NCBI RefSeq assembly: GCF_029168945.1
Contig: NC_083605.1
Span: forward strand, 22,271,280 to 22,335,279
DNA: 64,000 nt
DNA from: Cannabis sativa
Lineage: Eukaryota; Streptophyta; Magnoliopsida; Rosales; Cannabaceae
Direction of reading: 5' to 3'
In this document: piece by piece, positions 11,472 to 24,820 of the stretch
Layout of the letters: each line of letters opens with the position of its first letter
Position numbering within the stretch: the stretch's first letter is position 1
The notes under the pieces: model-generated
Seen by the model: the letters and a program-made list of their open reading frames with translations, nothing else
What the model was told of the DNA's origin: nothing
Database searches by the model: none
Translations under genes and position numbers: made by a program

Positions 11472-13368
11472 TGTTGGGTTTTATGTCCTAAATAAAACTC
11501 ATTTCAATTTAATCAGATTTACTTATTAATATAGATCAGAAATAACATTTAATGTTGCATGGTTCACATGATTTATTTCATGATTATATGTACATAATGT
11601 ATAAATTCATCTGAAATCCTTTTCACATACTTGATCCTGTTTATTGTGCTGTCAACACATTGGAAAGTAAACATGACTATGTGAATAAAGTTTCTTAGAT
11701 TTATTAGACACAGAGTTTTACTGATATGATAATCTACAACAGACTTTACTTGCATTTGGAGAAGTGCTATGTTCTTTCTAGAGCATTGGTTAAAGTAAAG
11801 CTCAGGTTGGATGCAAGGAGTATGCATCGGAAGGGACCGATATTGAACTTTGACTTAGATTTATTAAACTTACCGTAATATCTATTCAAGTCAATATCGC
11901 CTAGTTGATCCTAGATCAAATGATCTTAATCCTGTTATGATTAGGTTCAATCTCAAGAGGCTATTCGTGTTCTTTGATTTGTTAGTTAAGCCTACTTTTA
12001 GGTCAGGGTAATACGTACATTTTGGGAACACGGTAGTGCAATTGAGTGGGAGCGCTAACATAAACATGGAATCTATAGCTTCTATCTGGCGAATAGTAAG
12101 TAAAGGATGATCTCCTTTGAGCTTGACCAAACGAAAATAAATGGTGGAGATCTCATTTCACATAAGTTGAAATATCATTTATACGGGATTAAGTGTTTTA
12201 AGGATTAAATACATTGTAGGGTGTAACGGTAATCTAATCCCTTTACAGTGTAGATCATTCATATTGAGGATCATTGATCAAATTAGGATTATAACAATGG
12301 ATAACTAATGATGTGTCGATATGGTGGAACATATAGAGCATTCTATATACTGAGAGTGTAATTCTAAGTTCTATGCGTGGATTCAACGAAGAATTAATAA
12401 GTCAGTGAATTTAGGTTATACATTCTTGATCTGCTTATTGGAAGCTCGGTTATATAGACCCATGGTCCCCCCACTAGTTGAGATAATATTGCTTGTAAGA
12501 ATCATATAATTGGTTTTGATTAATCAATTATAATTCTCAAATTAGACTATGTCTATTTGTGAATTTTTCACTAAGTAAGGGCAAAATTGTAAAGAAAGAG
12601 TTTATAGGGGCATATTTGTTAATTATGATACTTTGTATGGTTCAATTAATAAATATGATAAATGACAATATTATTTAATAATTATTTATAGTTATTAAAT
12701 AGTTAGAATTGGCATTTAAATGGTTGAATTAGAAAATTGGCGTTTTTGAGAAAATCAGATGCAGAAAAGATAAAACTGCAAAATTACAAAAAGTGAGGCC
12801 CAAATCCACTATGCATGGCCGGCCACTTTTGTAGGGAATTTAAACTGATATTTTCATTATTTTAATGCCAAATAATTCAAACCTAACCCTAGTGGAATGC
12901 TATAAATAGATAGTGAAGGCTTCAGGAAATTTACAGTTAAATTTTCTATTTTTTCCTTCAGAGAAAAACTGAGCCTCTCTCTCTCCCTATCTTTGGCCGA
13001 CCACTCCATCTTTCTCTTCCTCATTGAGATTTCGAAATCCTTAGTGTTAGAGTAGTGCCCACACACAGTAAGTGATACCTCAATCATAGTGAGGAAGATC
13101 GTGAAGAAAGACTTTTAGCAAGAAGGAGTTTCAGCACTAAAGAATCAGAGAAAGAGATCCAGGTTCAGATATTGATAATGCTCTGCTACAGAAAGGAATC
13201 AAGGGCTAGATATTTGAACGAAAGGAGTCATATTATTCCGCTGCACCCAATGTAAGGTTTCCTAAACTTTATATGTGTTTATTTCATCGTTTTAGAAAGT
13301 TCATATTTAGGGTGTTAATCAACATACTTGTGAGTAGATCTAAGATCCTGGTAAAATAATTTCCAACA
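11472..13368 (+). mobile_element. Solo LTR A (1,897 bp) of the long-LTR Copia family, inserted in LINE 2
   Basis: Starts TGTTGGGTTTTATG and ends TTTCCAACA, so it has TG...CA ends. It is flanked by CTTTT (11467-11471) and CTTTC (13369-13373), a 5-bp target duplication with one mismatch. No primer-binding site or internal sequence follows, so it is a solo LTR left by LTR-LTR recombination. A TATA box (TATAAATAGA) at 12901 fixes the + orientation. Its closest relatives here are the LTRs of B and F. Small ORFs inside it are not genes. Confidence 0.92.
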
Positions 13369-16139
13369 CTTTCAACAAATATTTATGGCCCCAAAGAATG
13401 CTTATCTACATAAAAGAGCAATGCCCACTTGATTTAGCCTCCAGAAAAGTCCCATTAACAAAGTAACACTCCTTAAGAACCCGAACCAACATTGAGAAGG
13501 GCTGAGAGATGATCTTCCAACACTGTTTTGCTAACATATCTTGGTTGAACTTAGAGTGATCCCGAGAGGCCATTCCACCAGCTGCCTTGGGTTTACAAAG
13601 CTTATCCCAGCTACCCCCAATGCATTTTTTTTGTTTATTTATTGAGGAGCCCCATAAAAATTGAGCCATCACGGAGTAGATATCCTGGATTAACTCCTTA
13701 GGTAGCCAAAAATAACCCATTATATAACATGGTATAGCTTGGATAACTGCTTTGAGCAGAACCTCTCTGTCAGCTTGCGAGAATAAATGAGCCTTCTAGC
13801 CTTGAAGCTTATTTCTAATCTTGGAGAGAATAGATTCAAAGACTTTTTTTTTGATGACCAATATAAGTTGGCATCCCGAGTATGACAATCCACTAGTTTC
13901 ACCCCTAAAGAAGCAGCCAATAATTGCCCTTAAGCCTCATCAACATTTTTACCCACACAAAGTTTAGAGTCAAAATTAATTTTTTGTCTCGACAAAGCTG
14001 AATATTCATCTAGCAAGTTTTGAAAATGACCCCTTCTTCGGTATTGGCCTTGAGAAACACAAAACTGTCATCAACAAAGAATTAGTGAGAGATTTTAAGA
14101 CCATAATGACCAAACCTAGCCCCATGAAGCATATCTGCCCGTTCGACTTCCTGAATAAGGCAAGAGAAACCTTTGGAATAAATAAGAAAGAGATAGGGGA
14201 GTGAGGGTCGCCTTGCCTTAACCCCCTTTGGGGTTGAATATTACCACAATATCTATATTAATAAGGACAAAAAAAGACACTGTCTGAACACATTTCATGA
14301 TTTTGGAGACCCACCTAAAATTGTAACCCAAACAAATCATTATTGCTTCGAGGAATGACAATTCTACCCGGTCATAGGCCTTTGACATATCGAGTTTGAG
14401 GGCCATTTTCTGCCAATTACCAAACCCCACCTTTTTTCAACTAGTGGAGACTCGCAAAGCAAAGAATGGAATTATCTTGAATTAGGCGCCCTAGGATAAA
14501 AGCACTTTGATTATCTGAAATAACTTCATGCAAGTTATCTTTCAATCACTAGCAAGGACTTTGAGATAATTTTATAGCTCACGTTGCATAAACTAATGGG
14601 GTGAAACTCCGCAACAAAGGTGGGATGACTAGCTTTAGGGATAAGGCATAACAGGGCGCGATTTATATAGCTATAGTCCAAAATATAATTGAGCACATCC
14701 AAGCAAATTCGAGTAACATCCTCACCAGTAATGTCCCAATGTTGGTCATAGAGAATTTGGGAAACCCATCCACACCTTGAGCTTTCAAACTATCAATTTG
14801 CGTAAGGGCTACTTTGATATCCTCTTTGGTAAAGTCTTAAAAAAGCTTCTCATTTTGTATTTGACTTAGCCGAAGAGGGATAATCTGTTGGAGGAGGTTA
14901 ATACGGGCCGCTTGATGCTAACTTGTGTAAAGAGGCTTTGAAAATGATCACAAATAATACCTTCTAAATCTGTCTTCGAAGTTTGCCAACCCAAATTGGT
15001 GTCAAAAATACCTTTAATCTCATTTTTCTTTCTATGGAAAAAAGCACAGTGATGAAAATAACATATATTTCGACCTCCATGGGCTAACCAGGTTGCACGA
15101 ATCCTCTGTTTCTAAAGCATTTCCTCATTTCTATGTTGTATATTGAGAGCTTTTTCAAGTGTCTGCAGCCCTACGAAGGCCTCAACAGTGGTGCAACTAG
15201 AAAGAGAGGACATTCTTCCCTTGATATCCTTTGTTTTAGCCTAACTATCCCTTTTCTGTCGCTTATTCCAGCTGCCCAGACGGTGCCCGCATTTATCAAA
15301 CAAATGAACCAAGTCTGTCGAAGTACTAATAGCCACCCCCTGAACCTAAACTTTTAAAATTAAGTCTCAATATTCTATATTATCAGATCATGCTTCTTGG
15401 TGATGGAAATGAGAGCCCCATGTAGTCATCCATGATTAGGAGGGACAGTGTGGAAGACTAACAACATGGGACAATGATCCGAATACCATCTGTGTAGATG
15501 TTTGACTTTGGACACAGTGAATTTATTCCACCAATCTGGGTTCCCAAAGACACAGTCCAATCGCTCAAAAATTAGCCCCTTCTGCCTACTATTGCACTAG
15601 GTAAAGGAGCTACTCTCAAAGTCTATTTTCCCTAAAGGACAATAATTAGTGGCATTTTTGACTTATTTCATTCGATGGGGAGCAAAATCCACCCCACTTT
15701 TCTTCTCCGAAGGCCTCAAAATTTTATTGAATTCTCACACACATCCAAGGACCATTAAAGCAATCAACAAGCCTTCGAAGTATAATCTAAGAGTGTATTC
15801 GTTGATTTGGGTCAAGATCCCCATAGAATTTCATAAAGCGTCAGCTGAGATCAGTAAACATACTAATAAAGGCATCATATGAAAGTCATTAAAAGACTAG
15901 ACACTAGCATCAAATGAGCTCTTCCAAAGCAGGGCAAGAGCCCCACTTTTTCCTTTAGCATTCACACAGAAACAACCATCAAACTCCAGCTTTTTTCTTA
16001 GCACTTCAAGGTAAGAACTTTGCGAACAAGTTTTGGACAAAAATAGAATTCCAAGCTTGTAGTCTTGAACATGAGCCAAAAGGGCATTAACTTTCTAAGG
16101 ATTTTCCAGCCCTTGGACATTATATAAAAGGGAATTCAT
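13369..16139 (-). pseudogene. LINE 2 ORF2: endonuclease and reverse transcriptase remnants
   Basis: The minus-strand start ATG is at 16139-16137 (MNSLLYNVQGLENP, a worn endonuclease N-terminus). The endonuclease continues at 16079-15897. Reverse transcriptase follows with [13 protein letters not shown] near 14400-14370 and the catalytic FVDDS box at 14075-14067, then C-terminal RT sequence at 13720-13406 (AQFLWGSSINKQKK, KPKAAGGMASRDH). Several frames are needed to follow it, with stops throughout. Same family layout as LINE 1 but clearly a different, older lineage. Confidence 0.82.
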
Positions 16140-17614
16140 TGGGGTTGGCGACTCTTCCCAGCAAAGTTCGCCCATGAAAGGTCATCTATAAAAGTTGAAT
16201 CTGATCCAAAAAATGCATTCTGTGTGCTGCATTGTGTTTAGGGTCGCGTTGGGCACTACCAATCCAGCCCCCTCCAAACTGGTAGTTTTAGCAGTAATAC
16301 TTCTGCTCTTACCCAGACGCTTTGGCGTTGCTTTGCGTCTTTTCTCTTTAATATCCATAGTTCATAGAGGGAATCCCAAAGAAAAATTAATAGGCATATC
16401 TTGCAAGATCCCTGAAGATGATGACTCAGGCAAAATTGTTTCCATAGTTCGAGCCTTGCACATACAAGAATCCTTGGCCCACAACTCTTCTGATAGTATA
16501 TGCTCCTTCCCTTGGCACTTTCGAGAGCTCCCATCTTAGGTTCCACTGTTGTTCAAAGTTAAATTATCCACTGATGGAATGCTCAACTGTTCTCCATGTA
16601 TTTCCGTATTGTGGCCATGAGATGAAGAGCCCCAAAGGGACTGTGCCTTCTTATCTGTAAGATAATCATTCCCAGCAGTTATTAGTTCATGTTGGTAATT
16701 AATAGAATTAGATTGGGGCGGCTTGGTGCCTAGTGGGTCAGTTGATTCGAGGCTAGTGGTGGCCTTATTCTCGCGGTGAGCAATATGGTTAGAGGAGTTT
16801 GATGGTCTACTCGTTTATTGGGATGCTTAGTTCCTACTAGCTCTAGGTCCCTCTCCCTATGAAGTCGACCTTTAACCAAGAACCATAGACAGAGACATCC
16901 TGTCCATCCCCATTGGCAATCATGGCTCACCCCGTACCACATAATTGTAGATCATGATCGACAAATCCACAATTTTAGCATATATAGGAAAATTTATCAT
17001 ATTGAAATTGAGCCAAGCCTTCCTTCCAACACTTTGAAATGGGAATCCTAGAAATATCTTGGATCAAATGGAGCTCCAAACTTTGAAACGAAAATACCCA
17101 TTCAGAGTAATTCGATGAGGATTAGAGTCTTGCACCTCAAAGAACTCCCCTGCCATGCCAACCAACTTTCCATATTAAGTTTTGTTATGGCATGAACATG
17201 GAGATTCAACACCCGCCCTATCGAAAATCTCATCAGTACGTGATCCCAACTCATTTAAATTTCCTTCATTCGGTCAAGGATAAAAAAGCCAGTGTTGAGT
17301 ACCCATGGTATTCGACCCAGAACACGTTCCAATGTAAAACTTTGTTTTTAAGAAAGTGCCAAGAAGATCGCAGTCGGTGAAGCTTCTTAATTTTGAGCTC
17401 CGATTCTTGTTCCCCTAAATTCCACAGGCGACACAATATGTTCTTGAGTAAAGAATGACAAAATGGCTTTGCGTGCAGAGATGTTCGACCAAACAAAGCC
17501 TCCCAATTTCTGTCGACCCATTTTCATTAACTTCCCAACCGTAAGATGTCAGGTCTTATTCAGTAAATCATCTATGAACGGGAGGATTTGAGAGCATTAC
17601 TTATTAGAAGGCTC
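16140..17614 (-). pseudogene. LINE 2 ORF1 (gag-like), main piece
   Basis: Reading right to left, 17496-17266 holds a DUF4283-like segment (GGFVWSNISARKAILSLLKN in the flanking frame, then ILCRLWNLGEQESELKIKK). Near 16955 a worn zinc knuckle can be read as CGFVDHDLQLC. The rest is low-similarity linker with stops. The first codons of this ORF lie on the other side of element C at 26800-26760. Confidence 0.68.
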
Positions 17615-18104
17615 TGTTAGAAAAATTAATAATATACCCAAGATCAATTTGTACATAACATAGAACACAATAGTAATATATAATAATTAGGTATGTGTAC
17701 CTGATTAATCCATAGCAATTATCTCAGTTTGATCCACAGCAGTTACTCCACTTAGATAGTGCAATACTATCAACTAAGTCTTCCTCCCTAGATCTCTAAA
17801 TCAGAAGCAGTTTATTTATCTGATTATCAAAAGGTATACAATTGTGATGAGACAATATGTATTTATAGAGTTAGGGAGGAGACTTAGCTACAAAACCCTA
17901 GTTGGGCTGGGCCTGCTCATCAAAGGATTCAGTCAATTAGAAAAGCCCACACTTCTGCTTCACCTAGACTTTACACACAGATGCTAAGCCCATTAACAAT
18001 TGATCACCAACAACATGGGCTAACACAGCAAAGAACTATCCAATCAACCCAAGTTTTAATAAAACCAATAAAACTTAATGTAAGCCCAAATAAAAAGTCT
18101 AACA
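17615..18104 (-). repeat. 3' LTR of Copia element C
   Basis: 490 bp, TGTTAGAAAAATTA at the left and AAGTCTAACA at the right, with TSD GGCTC before it. Followed at 18105-18118 by TTCTCCCACTTGGG, the complement of a purine-rich tract, so on the minus strand the tract lies just upstream of this LTR as expected for the 3' LTR. Confidence 0.92.
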
Positions 18105-18814
18105 TTCTCCCACTTGGGCTACATTAATTTTAATACATTTATATATATATATTATATTAAAATAATTTTATTTGAAAACGACTCATGGGTTGAACAACAG
18201 GAAAACATTTGTGGCCACTTTAAAAAAAATGATAGTTCTCTGATAGCATCTCAACATACCGGTCCAATTTAACCTTTGATAATGAACTATGACAGTCATA
18301 TTATTTTTAACTCAACAAAAGACATTCATAATCACAAATACCAAAGTATTAAATCGACATGGTCAATAAGTCTAGTAGTGTGGTAAGGATTTATGTTCGA
18401 CATGTGATCAATTTAAAATAACATAATATCCTTATCAGTCCTCAATTTCACTGATACCGTGATGCTTAATAAATAAGCCAGTGAAATTCATCATACACCA
18501 CTTAAAATAAGTAAGTGTCACTAAACTTGCTTAAAAAATTAAGCCAACAACATATCATTGTTATTAAGCAAATATACTTAAAATACAATGATCACAACAA
18601 GATATGAACTATATGCTTTCAATTCAATTATTCTCCAGAATATAACAAAGCCTAACTGAAAGCATAAACATCCAATAATCAAAAAATATTGGCCCACAAA
18701 GTAGTTCATATCATCAACAAGTAAATTACATATAAATATAATCTCAAAAGATAAAATAAGAAACTCCCACTAACCCAAAGGAACAAAAGATTATAAAATG
18801 CTCATATCAACAAC

Positions 18815-20223
18815 ATGTTATCAAACAATATGGCACTTAATCCTTTGGTTAGAGGATCTGCAAACATCAACGTGGTCTTTCAATATTCTATCACAATGTC
18901 TCTTTTCTTGACCAAGTCTCTAACAGTGAGATACTTTATTTCCATATGTTTGGAAGGACTAATAATCTTGTTATTCTTTGAAAAGAAAACAGCAGCATTA
19001 TTATCACAATAGATTAGCATAGGTGTGGAAATAGAATCAACCACTCGTATCTCCGAAATAAAATTCTTCAGCGACAAAGCTTGCAAAGATGCCTCATAAC
19101 ATACGACAAACTCAACATATATAGTAGATGATATGATTAAAGTCTATTTAACACTTTTTCTAAGAAATAGCAGCACCAACAAAAATGAAAATATAGCCAG
19201 AAGTTGACTTTAAATCATCTACATAACCACCAAAATCTGAATCTGAATAACCAACAACTCGAAGATTGTCAACATGCTTATACACAAGCATAAAACTCTT
19301 CGTTCTTTGCAAATATCTCAAAACTTTCTTGGCTGCAACCCAATGATCATGGCCAGGATCAGATAAATATCTCCCAAGAACATTGACTACGAAAGCTATG
19401 TCAGGTCGAGTGCAAACCTGAGCATACATCAAACTCCCTACTACACTTGCATAAGGGATGTTCTTTATTGCTCCTCTTTCCAAGTCGTTCTTAGGACATT
19501 GCTGCTTAGTGAACTTGTCCCCTTTCAGAATAGGAACAGAACCGGCTTTACACAAATCCATGTTGAACCTTTTGAGCACACGATTAATGTAAGCTTCTTG
19601 AGGTAAGCCAAGAAATTTTCAATTCTTATCATGATAAATCTCAATCTCCAAAACTAAAGATGTCTCTCCAAGATCTTTCATATCAAAATTGGTAGACAGA
19701 AAACTTTTGGTCTCATTTAGTAATGACAAATCACTGCTGGCCAGTAAAATATCGTCCACATAAAGAAGAAGAAAAATATAACGACTCCCACTGATCTTTA
19801 TATAAATACACTGATCAAACTTGTTCTCTACAAAACCAAACGATGTCACAACCTTGTCAAACTTTAAGTACCACTGGCGAGATGCCTGTTTGAGACCATA
19901 AATGGATCGTTTTAACTTGCAAACCAAGTTGTCATTTCCATTTTCCTCGAAGCCTTCAGGTTGAGACATATAGACTTGCTCACTCAATTCTCCATTCAGA
20001 ACAACAGTTTTAACAATCATTTGATGCAACTCTGAATCAGAGTGCACAACTAAATCCATAATAATTCTGAATGAATCTTTAGTGGAAACAGGTGAGAAAA
20101 TTTTGAGTGTAATCAATACCTTCTCTTTGAGTAAAGCCTTTAGCCACTAAACACGCTTTAAACCTTTCAATCTGTCCCTTTTTATCCCTTTTAGTTTTTA
20201 AAATCCACTTACAACCTATTGGT
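18815..20223 (-). pseudogene. Copia pol of element C: reverse transcriptase and RNase H part
   Basis: The minus strand reads IERFKACLVAKGFTQREGIDY near 20180-20120, then QPEGFEE, LKRSIYGLKQASRQW and LLYVDDILLASSD, with the YVDD active site near 19762-19744. The next frame gives CTRPDIAFVVNVLGRYLSDPG, KKVLRYLQRTKSF and DSDFGGYVDDLKSTSGY (about 19440-19200). The RNase H end reads CDNNAAVFFSKNN and KHMEIKY (about 19010-18930). In life this copies the element RNA to DNA. At least two frame breaks, and the N-terminal side is cut at 20223 by element B. Confidence 0.88.
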
Positions 20224-22130
20224 TGTTGGAAATTATTTTACCAGGATCTTAGATCTACTCACAAGTATGTTGATTAACATCCTAAATATGAACTTTCTAA
20301 AACGATGAAATTAAACACATATAAAGTTTAAGAAACCTTACATTGGGTGCAGCGGAATAATATGACTCCTTCCGTTCAGATATCTAGCCCTTGATTCCTT
20401 TCTGTAGCAGAGCATTATCAATATCTGAACCTGGATCTCTTTCTCTGAATCTTTGATGCTGAAACTCCTTTTGCTGAATGTCTTTCTTCACGATCTTCCT
20501 CACTATGATTGAGGTATCACTTGATGTGTGTGGGCACTACTCTAATCACTAAGGATTTCGAAATTCAAAGGAAGAAGAAAGAAGAAGTGGCAGCTAAAGA
20601 TAGGGAGAGAGAAGGCTCAGTTTTTTCTGATTCAGAAGTCTCAGAAGAAAAGTGTAGAAATTTAGTGTGTTTTTCCTGAAGCCTTCACTATCTATTTATA
20701 GCATTCCACTAGGGTTAGGTTTGAATTATTTGGCATTAAAATAATGAAAATATCAGTTTAAATTGCCTACAAAAGTGGCTGGGCCATGCTTAGTGGATTT
20801 GGGCCTCACTTTTTGCAATTTTGCAGTTTTATCTTTTCTACATCTGATTTTCTCAAAAACGCCAATTTTCTAATTCAACCATTTAAATGCCAATTCTAAC
20901 TATTTAATAACTATAAATAATTATTAAATAATATTGTCATTTATCATATTTATTAATTGAACCATACAAAGTATCATAATTAACAAATATGCCCCTATAA
21001 ACTCTTTCTTTACAATTTCGCCCTTACTTAGTGAAAAATTCACAAATAGACATAGTCTAATTTGAGAATTATAATTGATTAATCAAAACCAATTACATGA
21101 GTCTTACAAGCAATATTATCTCAACTAGTGGGGGGACCATGGGTCTATATAACCGAGCTTCCAATAAGTAGATCAAGAATTTAACACTAAAATTCACTAA
21201 CTTATTAATTCTTCGTTGAATCCACGCATAGAACTTAGAATTGCACTCTCAGTATATAGAATGCTCTATATGTTCCACCATATAGACACATCATTAGTTA
21301 TCCATTGTTATAATCCTAATTTGATCAATTATCCTCTATATGAATGATCTACACAGTAAAGGGATTAAATTACCGTAACACCCTACTATGTATTTTATCC
21401 TTAAAACACTTGACCCCGTATAAATGATATTTCAGCTTATGTAAAATGAGATCTCCACCATTTATTTTTGTTTGGTCAAGCTCGAAGGAGATCATCCTTT
21501 GCTTACTATTCGCCATATAGAAGCTATAGATTCCATGTTTATGCTAGCGCTCCCACTCAATTGCACTACCGTGTTCCCAAAATGTACGTATCACCCTGAC
21601 CTAAAAGTAGGCTTAACTAACAAATCAAAGAACACGAATAGCCTTTCAAGATTGAGCCTAATCATAACAGGATTAAGATCATTTGATCTAGGATCAACTA
21701 GGCGATATTGACTTGAATAGATATTACGGTAAGTTTAATAAATCTAAGTCAAAGTTCAATATCGGTCCCTTCCGATGCATACTCCATGCATCCAACCTGA
21801 GCTTTACTTTAACCAATGTTCTGGAAAGAACATAGTATTTCTCCAAATACAAGTAAACTCTTGTTGTAGATTATCATATCAGTAAAACCCTGTGTCTGAT
21901 AAATCTAGGAAACTTTATTCACATAGTCATGTTTACTTTCCAATGTGTTGACGGCACAATAAACAGGATCAAGTATGTGAAAAGGGTTCAGATGAATTTA
22001 TACATTATGTACATATAATCATGAAATAAATCATGTGAACCATGCAACATTAAATGTTATTTCTGATCTATATTAATAAGTAAATCTGATTATATTGAAA
22101 TGAGTTTTATTGAGGGCATAAAACCCAACA
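20224..22130 (-). repeat. 3' LTR of element B (1,907 bp)
   Basis: Reverse complement of the LTR A/F type: TGTTGGAAATTATTTTACC at the left, GGCATAAAACCCAACA at the right. The complement of the polypurine tract, AACTCCCACTTGC, follows at 22131-22143. The LTR TATA box lies near 20690 on the minus strand. Antisense ORF 21472-21711 recurs in LTRs A and F but is a by-product of LTR similarity. Confidence 0.9.
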
Positions 22131-24777
22131 AACTCCCACTTGCACTAATATAAAACAAAAAGTGCATTTCAAATAATCTCAACACCTCGATATACAAATC
22201 AAGTGTAGTAGTAGTAAACTCCTCGTAATAGGATCTGAAAGGTTGAATTAATCACAACCTTTTCTCCACTATTACTCTTCCTTTAATCACAAAATCATTG
22301 ATAATGTGAAATTCCTCTCTATATGTCTACTCTCTTGGGATACTGGATTCTATACCTTTGGCAACTACTTTTGGTTAATCAGGAAATTAACACTAGTAGT
22401 TTAAGGCAATTTGGAATGGTGCCAAAGATGTATAGAACTTTCCTTAGACTGAATAAGTACCTTTCCTGCAACCTTAACATTCAGTCCCTTTCTGGTAGAC
22501 CTAGAGACTTCAGATAGGTTCTTACACTTCTCCAAAATCACTATTCCACCCCCAGAGTAACCACCATCTTATTAGAAATATTTACCAGCACATAGGCAAA
22601 TTTCGAAATCTGATATGGTGTAGTCTAAGAGTTTTAAACACACCCTTATAGACTAACATATAGTTCCTCTTCTTAATCTTAGGATTTACTTGATTGTCTT
22701 GCAATGTTCTTCTCCTGGATTAATCTGATACCTACTCATTACTCCCACTCAACAGCAGGTGTCTGGTCTAAGGCATACAAAAGCATATCTAAGACCTCTC
22801 ACTGTTGAAATAAGAAATTCTTTCATGGCTTTATCCTTTCTGGAATAGTTGAGACTTTTCCTTAGATAAATAAAATCTATGCCTTAGAAGTTGTGAAGCT
22901 TCTATAGATTTCCATTAGAAAGAAAATGCTTCAGCATCTTACTAAAATAAGTTGCTTGCATTAGAGTAAGTAATTACCAGGTATACCACAAGCCATAGGT
23001 TTAGATAAACTCAAACCTATAATACTAGGAACAGGAAGTTTGTTAAGTCCATAGAATAGACTTATAACTAAAATTTCCTTTTATGTCCTTGTAATAGAAA
23101 ACTTTAGGTTATTCCATGTGAATGGATTAAACCATAGTTCTATTGGCTTTCTTCTTAGTTTCTTATCTTGAGAATCCATTACTTGTTTAAACTCACAATG
23201 GATTTTAATCACTAGTGTCTCCCAAGCCATAAGAAGGTGAGTTCCTAGAAACTCTCCCACTACGACAAGGTACCGTGAATTATGTCGAAGAAAACTAAAT
23301 GGTATTAACCTCCTTAGTTGTGACAAGACAACAGAGGCAGTGGGATCATCATATGTAAGATGATAGAACACTTTTGGAATCAAGAAAAAAATATCTCCTT
23401 TATTTGCTACTTGTTTTCAGACTTAGTCATTATCTTAGAAAAGTAGTATTTGTTTGAACAAACACTTTCTTATCTATTGACTATGGGATGGTCCACCCCT
23501 AATCACTTAGAATAGCTAACAAACCATGGTTAACAGTTCTAGCCTTTCTTAAGATTTTGATTAGGTCATCCATGAATCTAGTAATGATTTACACGAAGTA
23601 TACAACCATTACATCATTCTGAAATTGTAATACCATAGAAGGATTTAGGCAACGACTAGTAACTAATCATCGACATGCAACTCGAAATTTCTGGGGAGGT
23701 AAGTTTGGATATAATTCAAAAATCAAATTAATGATCTTTGAACTGCATATCTACTAAGTATTTCTCCACCCCTATCAGTTCGCAAGATCTTTAACCATTT
23801 ACCTTAATGGTTTTAACCATTGCTAGAAATTAATGAAATTTTTCAAACATTTCAAATTTCTTTGCATAAGGTATAATCTAGAGTGATCGTTTTAAGAATA
23901 CAACGAAAAACTCATATCCACCCCTGAATGTACATCCATCTGCGAATGAGATGAACTACTTTCAGTGGATATAGGCATATTAACTCTTTGCAGAGATTGA
24001 TCTTGTCAAATCCACTATGAACAAGATACAAATGCCATAGATTAAAAAAAATGGTAGTGTCTTTTGATGACATAGGTTTAGTTACATGAAAGAGTTCTTA
24101 GAATACTTCAAGTGGATGCTGGTCACAGAATACTTAACTCATATTCCATACAGTTTTAATCCATTAATAGAAGATGGATATTAAACACTTGAGAAAGTGT
24201 AACTGTATTGTATTCTGGAATTAGAAATATAAGAAAATTTCTGTTTGGATTCTAAAATTAAAGTCAAAGACTTAAATTCAACCAAATATAATGAGCAATT
24301 CTATCTTGGACCACCACTACTAATACAAACTCTAAGTCAGATTTGGCCATACAAGTAGGAGATTTCTAAGATTGAGGATTTATATCAATTGGGAATAGAA
24401 TTTCGGGATTATAATCATATGCGTCATTTAATTTCTTAAGAGAAAATATAGAATGACATGAAATGATTTATAGACCATTCATCCAATGATATGTTTTGAA
24501 GCTAATTCGAAATGAATAAGCTAAGAGGAATTAGGATAATTTCGTTTATAAATAAGAATCCAACGATGCTTCGATTAGCGAAAGACAAAGTAATCTTATT
24601 TATGTAATCTTCTTGTTTCATATTGTAAAAATACTAGTCTAAGGTGTCATCAATTGATGAACAGCTAGATGTTGCATATACAATATTTATCTTTCGAGAT
24701 CTTACACTATTATGTATGTCTAATGGTGAAAATCCATTAGGGATTTATCTCATTAGAAAAACAAACATGTTAGACCA
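22131..24777 (-). pseudogene. Internal region of element B with decayed Copia pol
   Basis: No open pol frame. Compared with element F (56350-58508) and D (36016-38570) it is the same sequence. Recognisable relics on the minus strand are an integrase core motif near 23800-23765 (the KILRTDRGGE type) and an RNase H relic near 22745-22700. A 100-codon frame at 23383-23081 is shared with D and F and sits where the start of reverse transcriptase would be; it is not recognisable as a functional domain. Confidence 0.65.
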
Positions 24778-24820
24778 AGCAATGTATTAGAAAATATTGT
24801 AGAATCAACTGGTCATTATA

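Larger units (their letters stand above)
20224..24777 (-). mobile_element. Truncated long-LTR Copia element B, minus strand, inside element C
   Basis: Its 3' LTR occupies 20224-22130; the internal region runs right to about 24777. There the match to elements D and F stops abruptly (after ...TTAGACCAA) and unrelated sequence of element C begins. The rest of B, including its 5' LTR, is missing, as are gag and integrase of C. One deletion through B and C would explain both losses. The left insertion point cuts the reverse transcriptase of C. Confidence 0.82.

Noticed and set aside
16195..16539. 114-codon + strand ORF with coding-like composition
   Set aside because: Shadow of LINE 2 ORF1 on the minus strand.
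21472..21711. Recurrent 65-79 codon ORF (also 12130-11891 and 51352-51155)
   Set aside because: It lies antisense in LTRs B, A and F; similarity follows from the LTRs being related copies, and no protein feature is seen.
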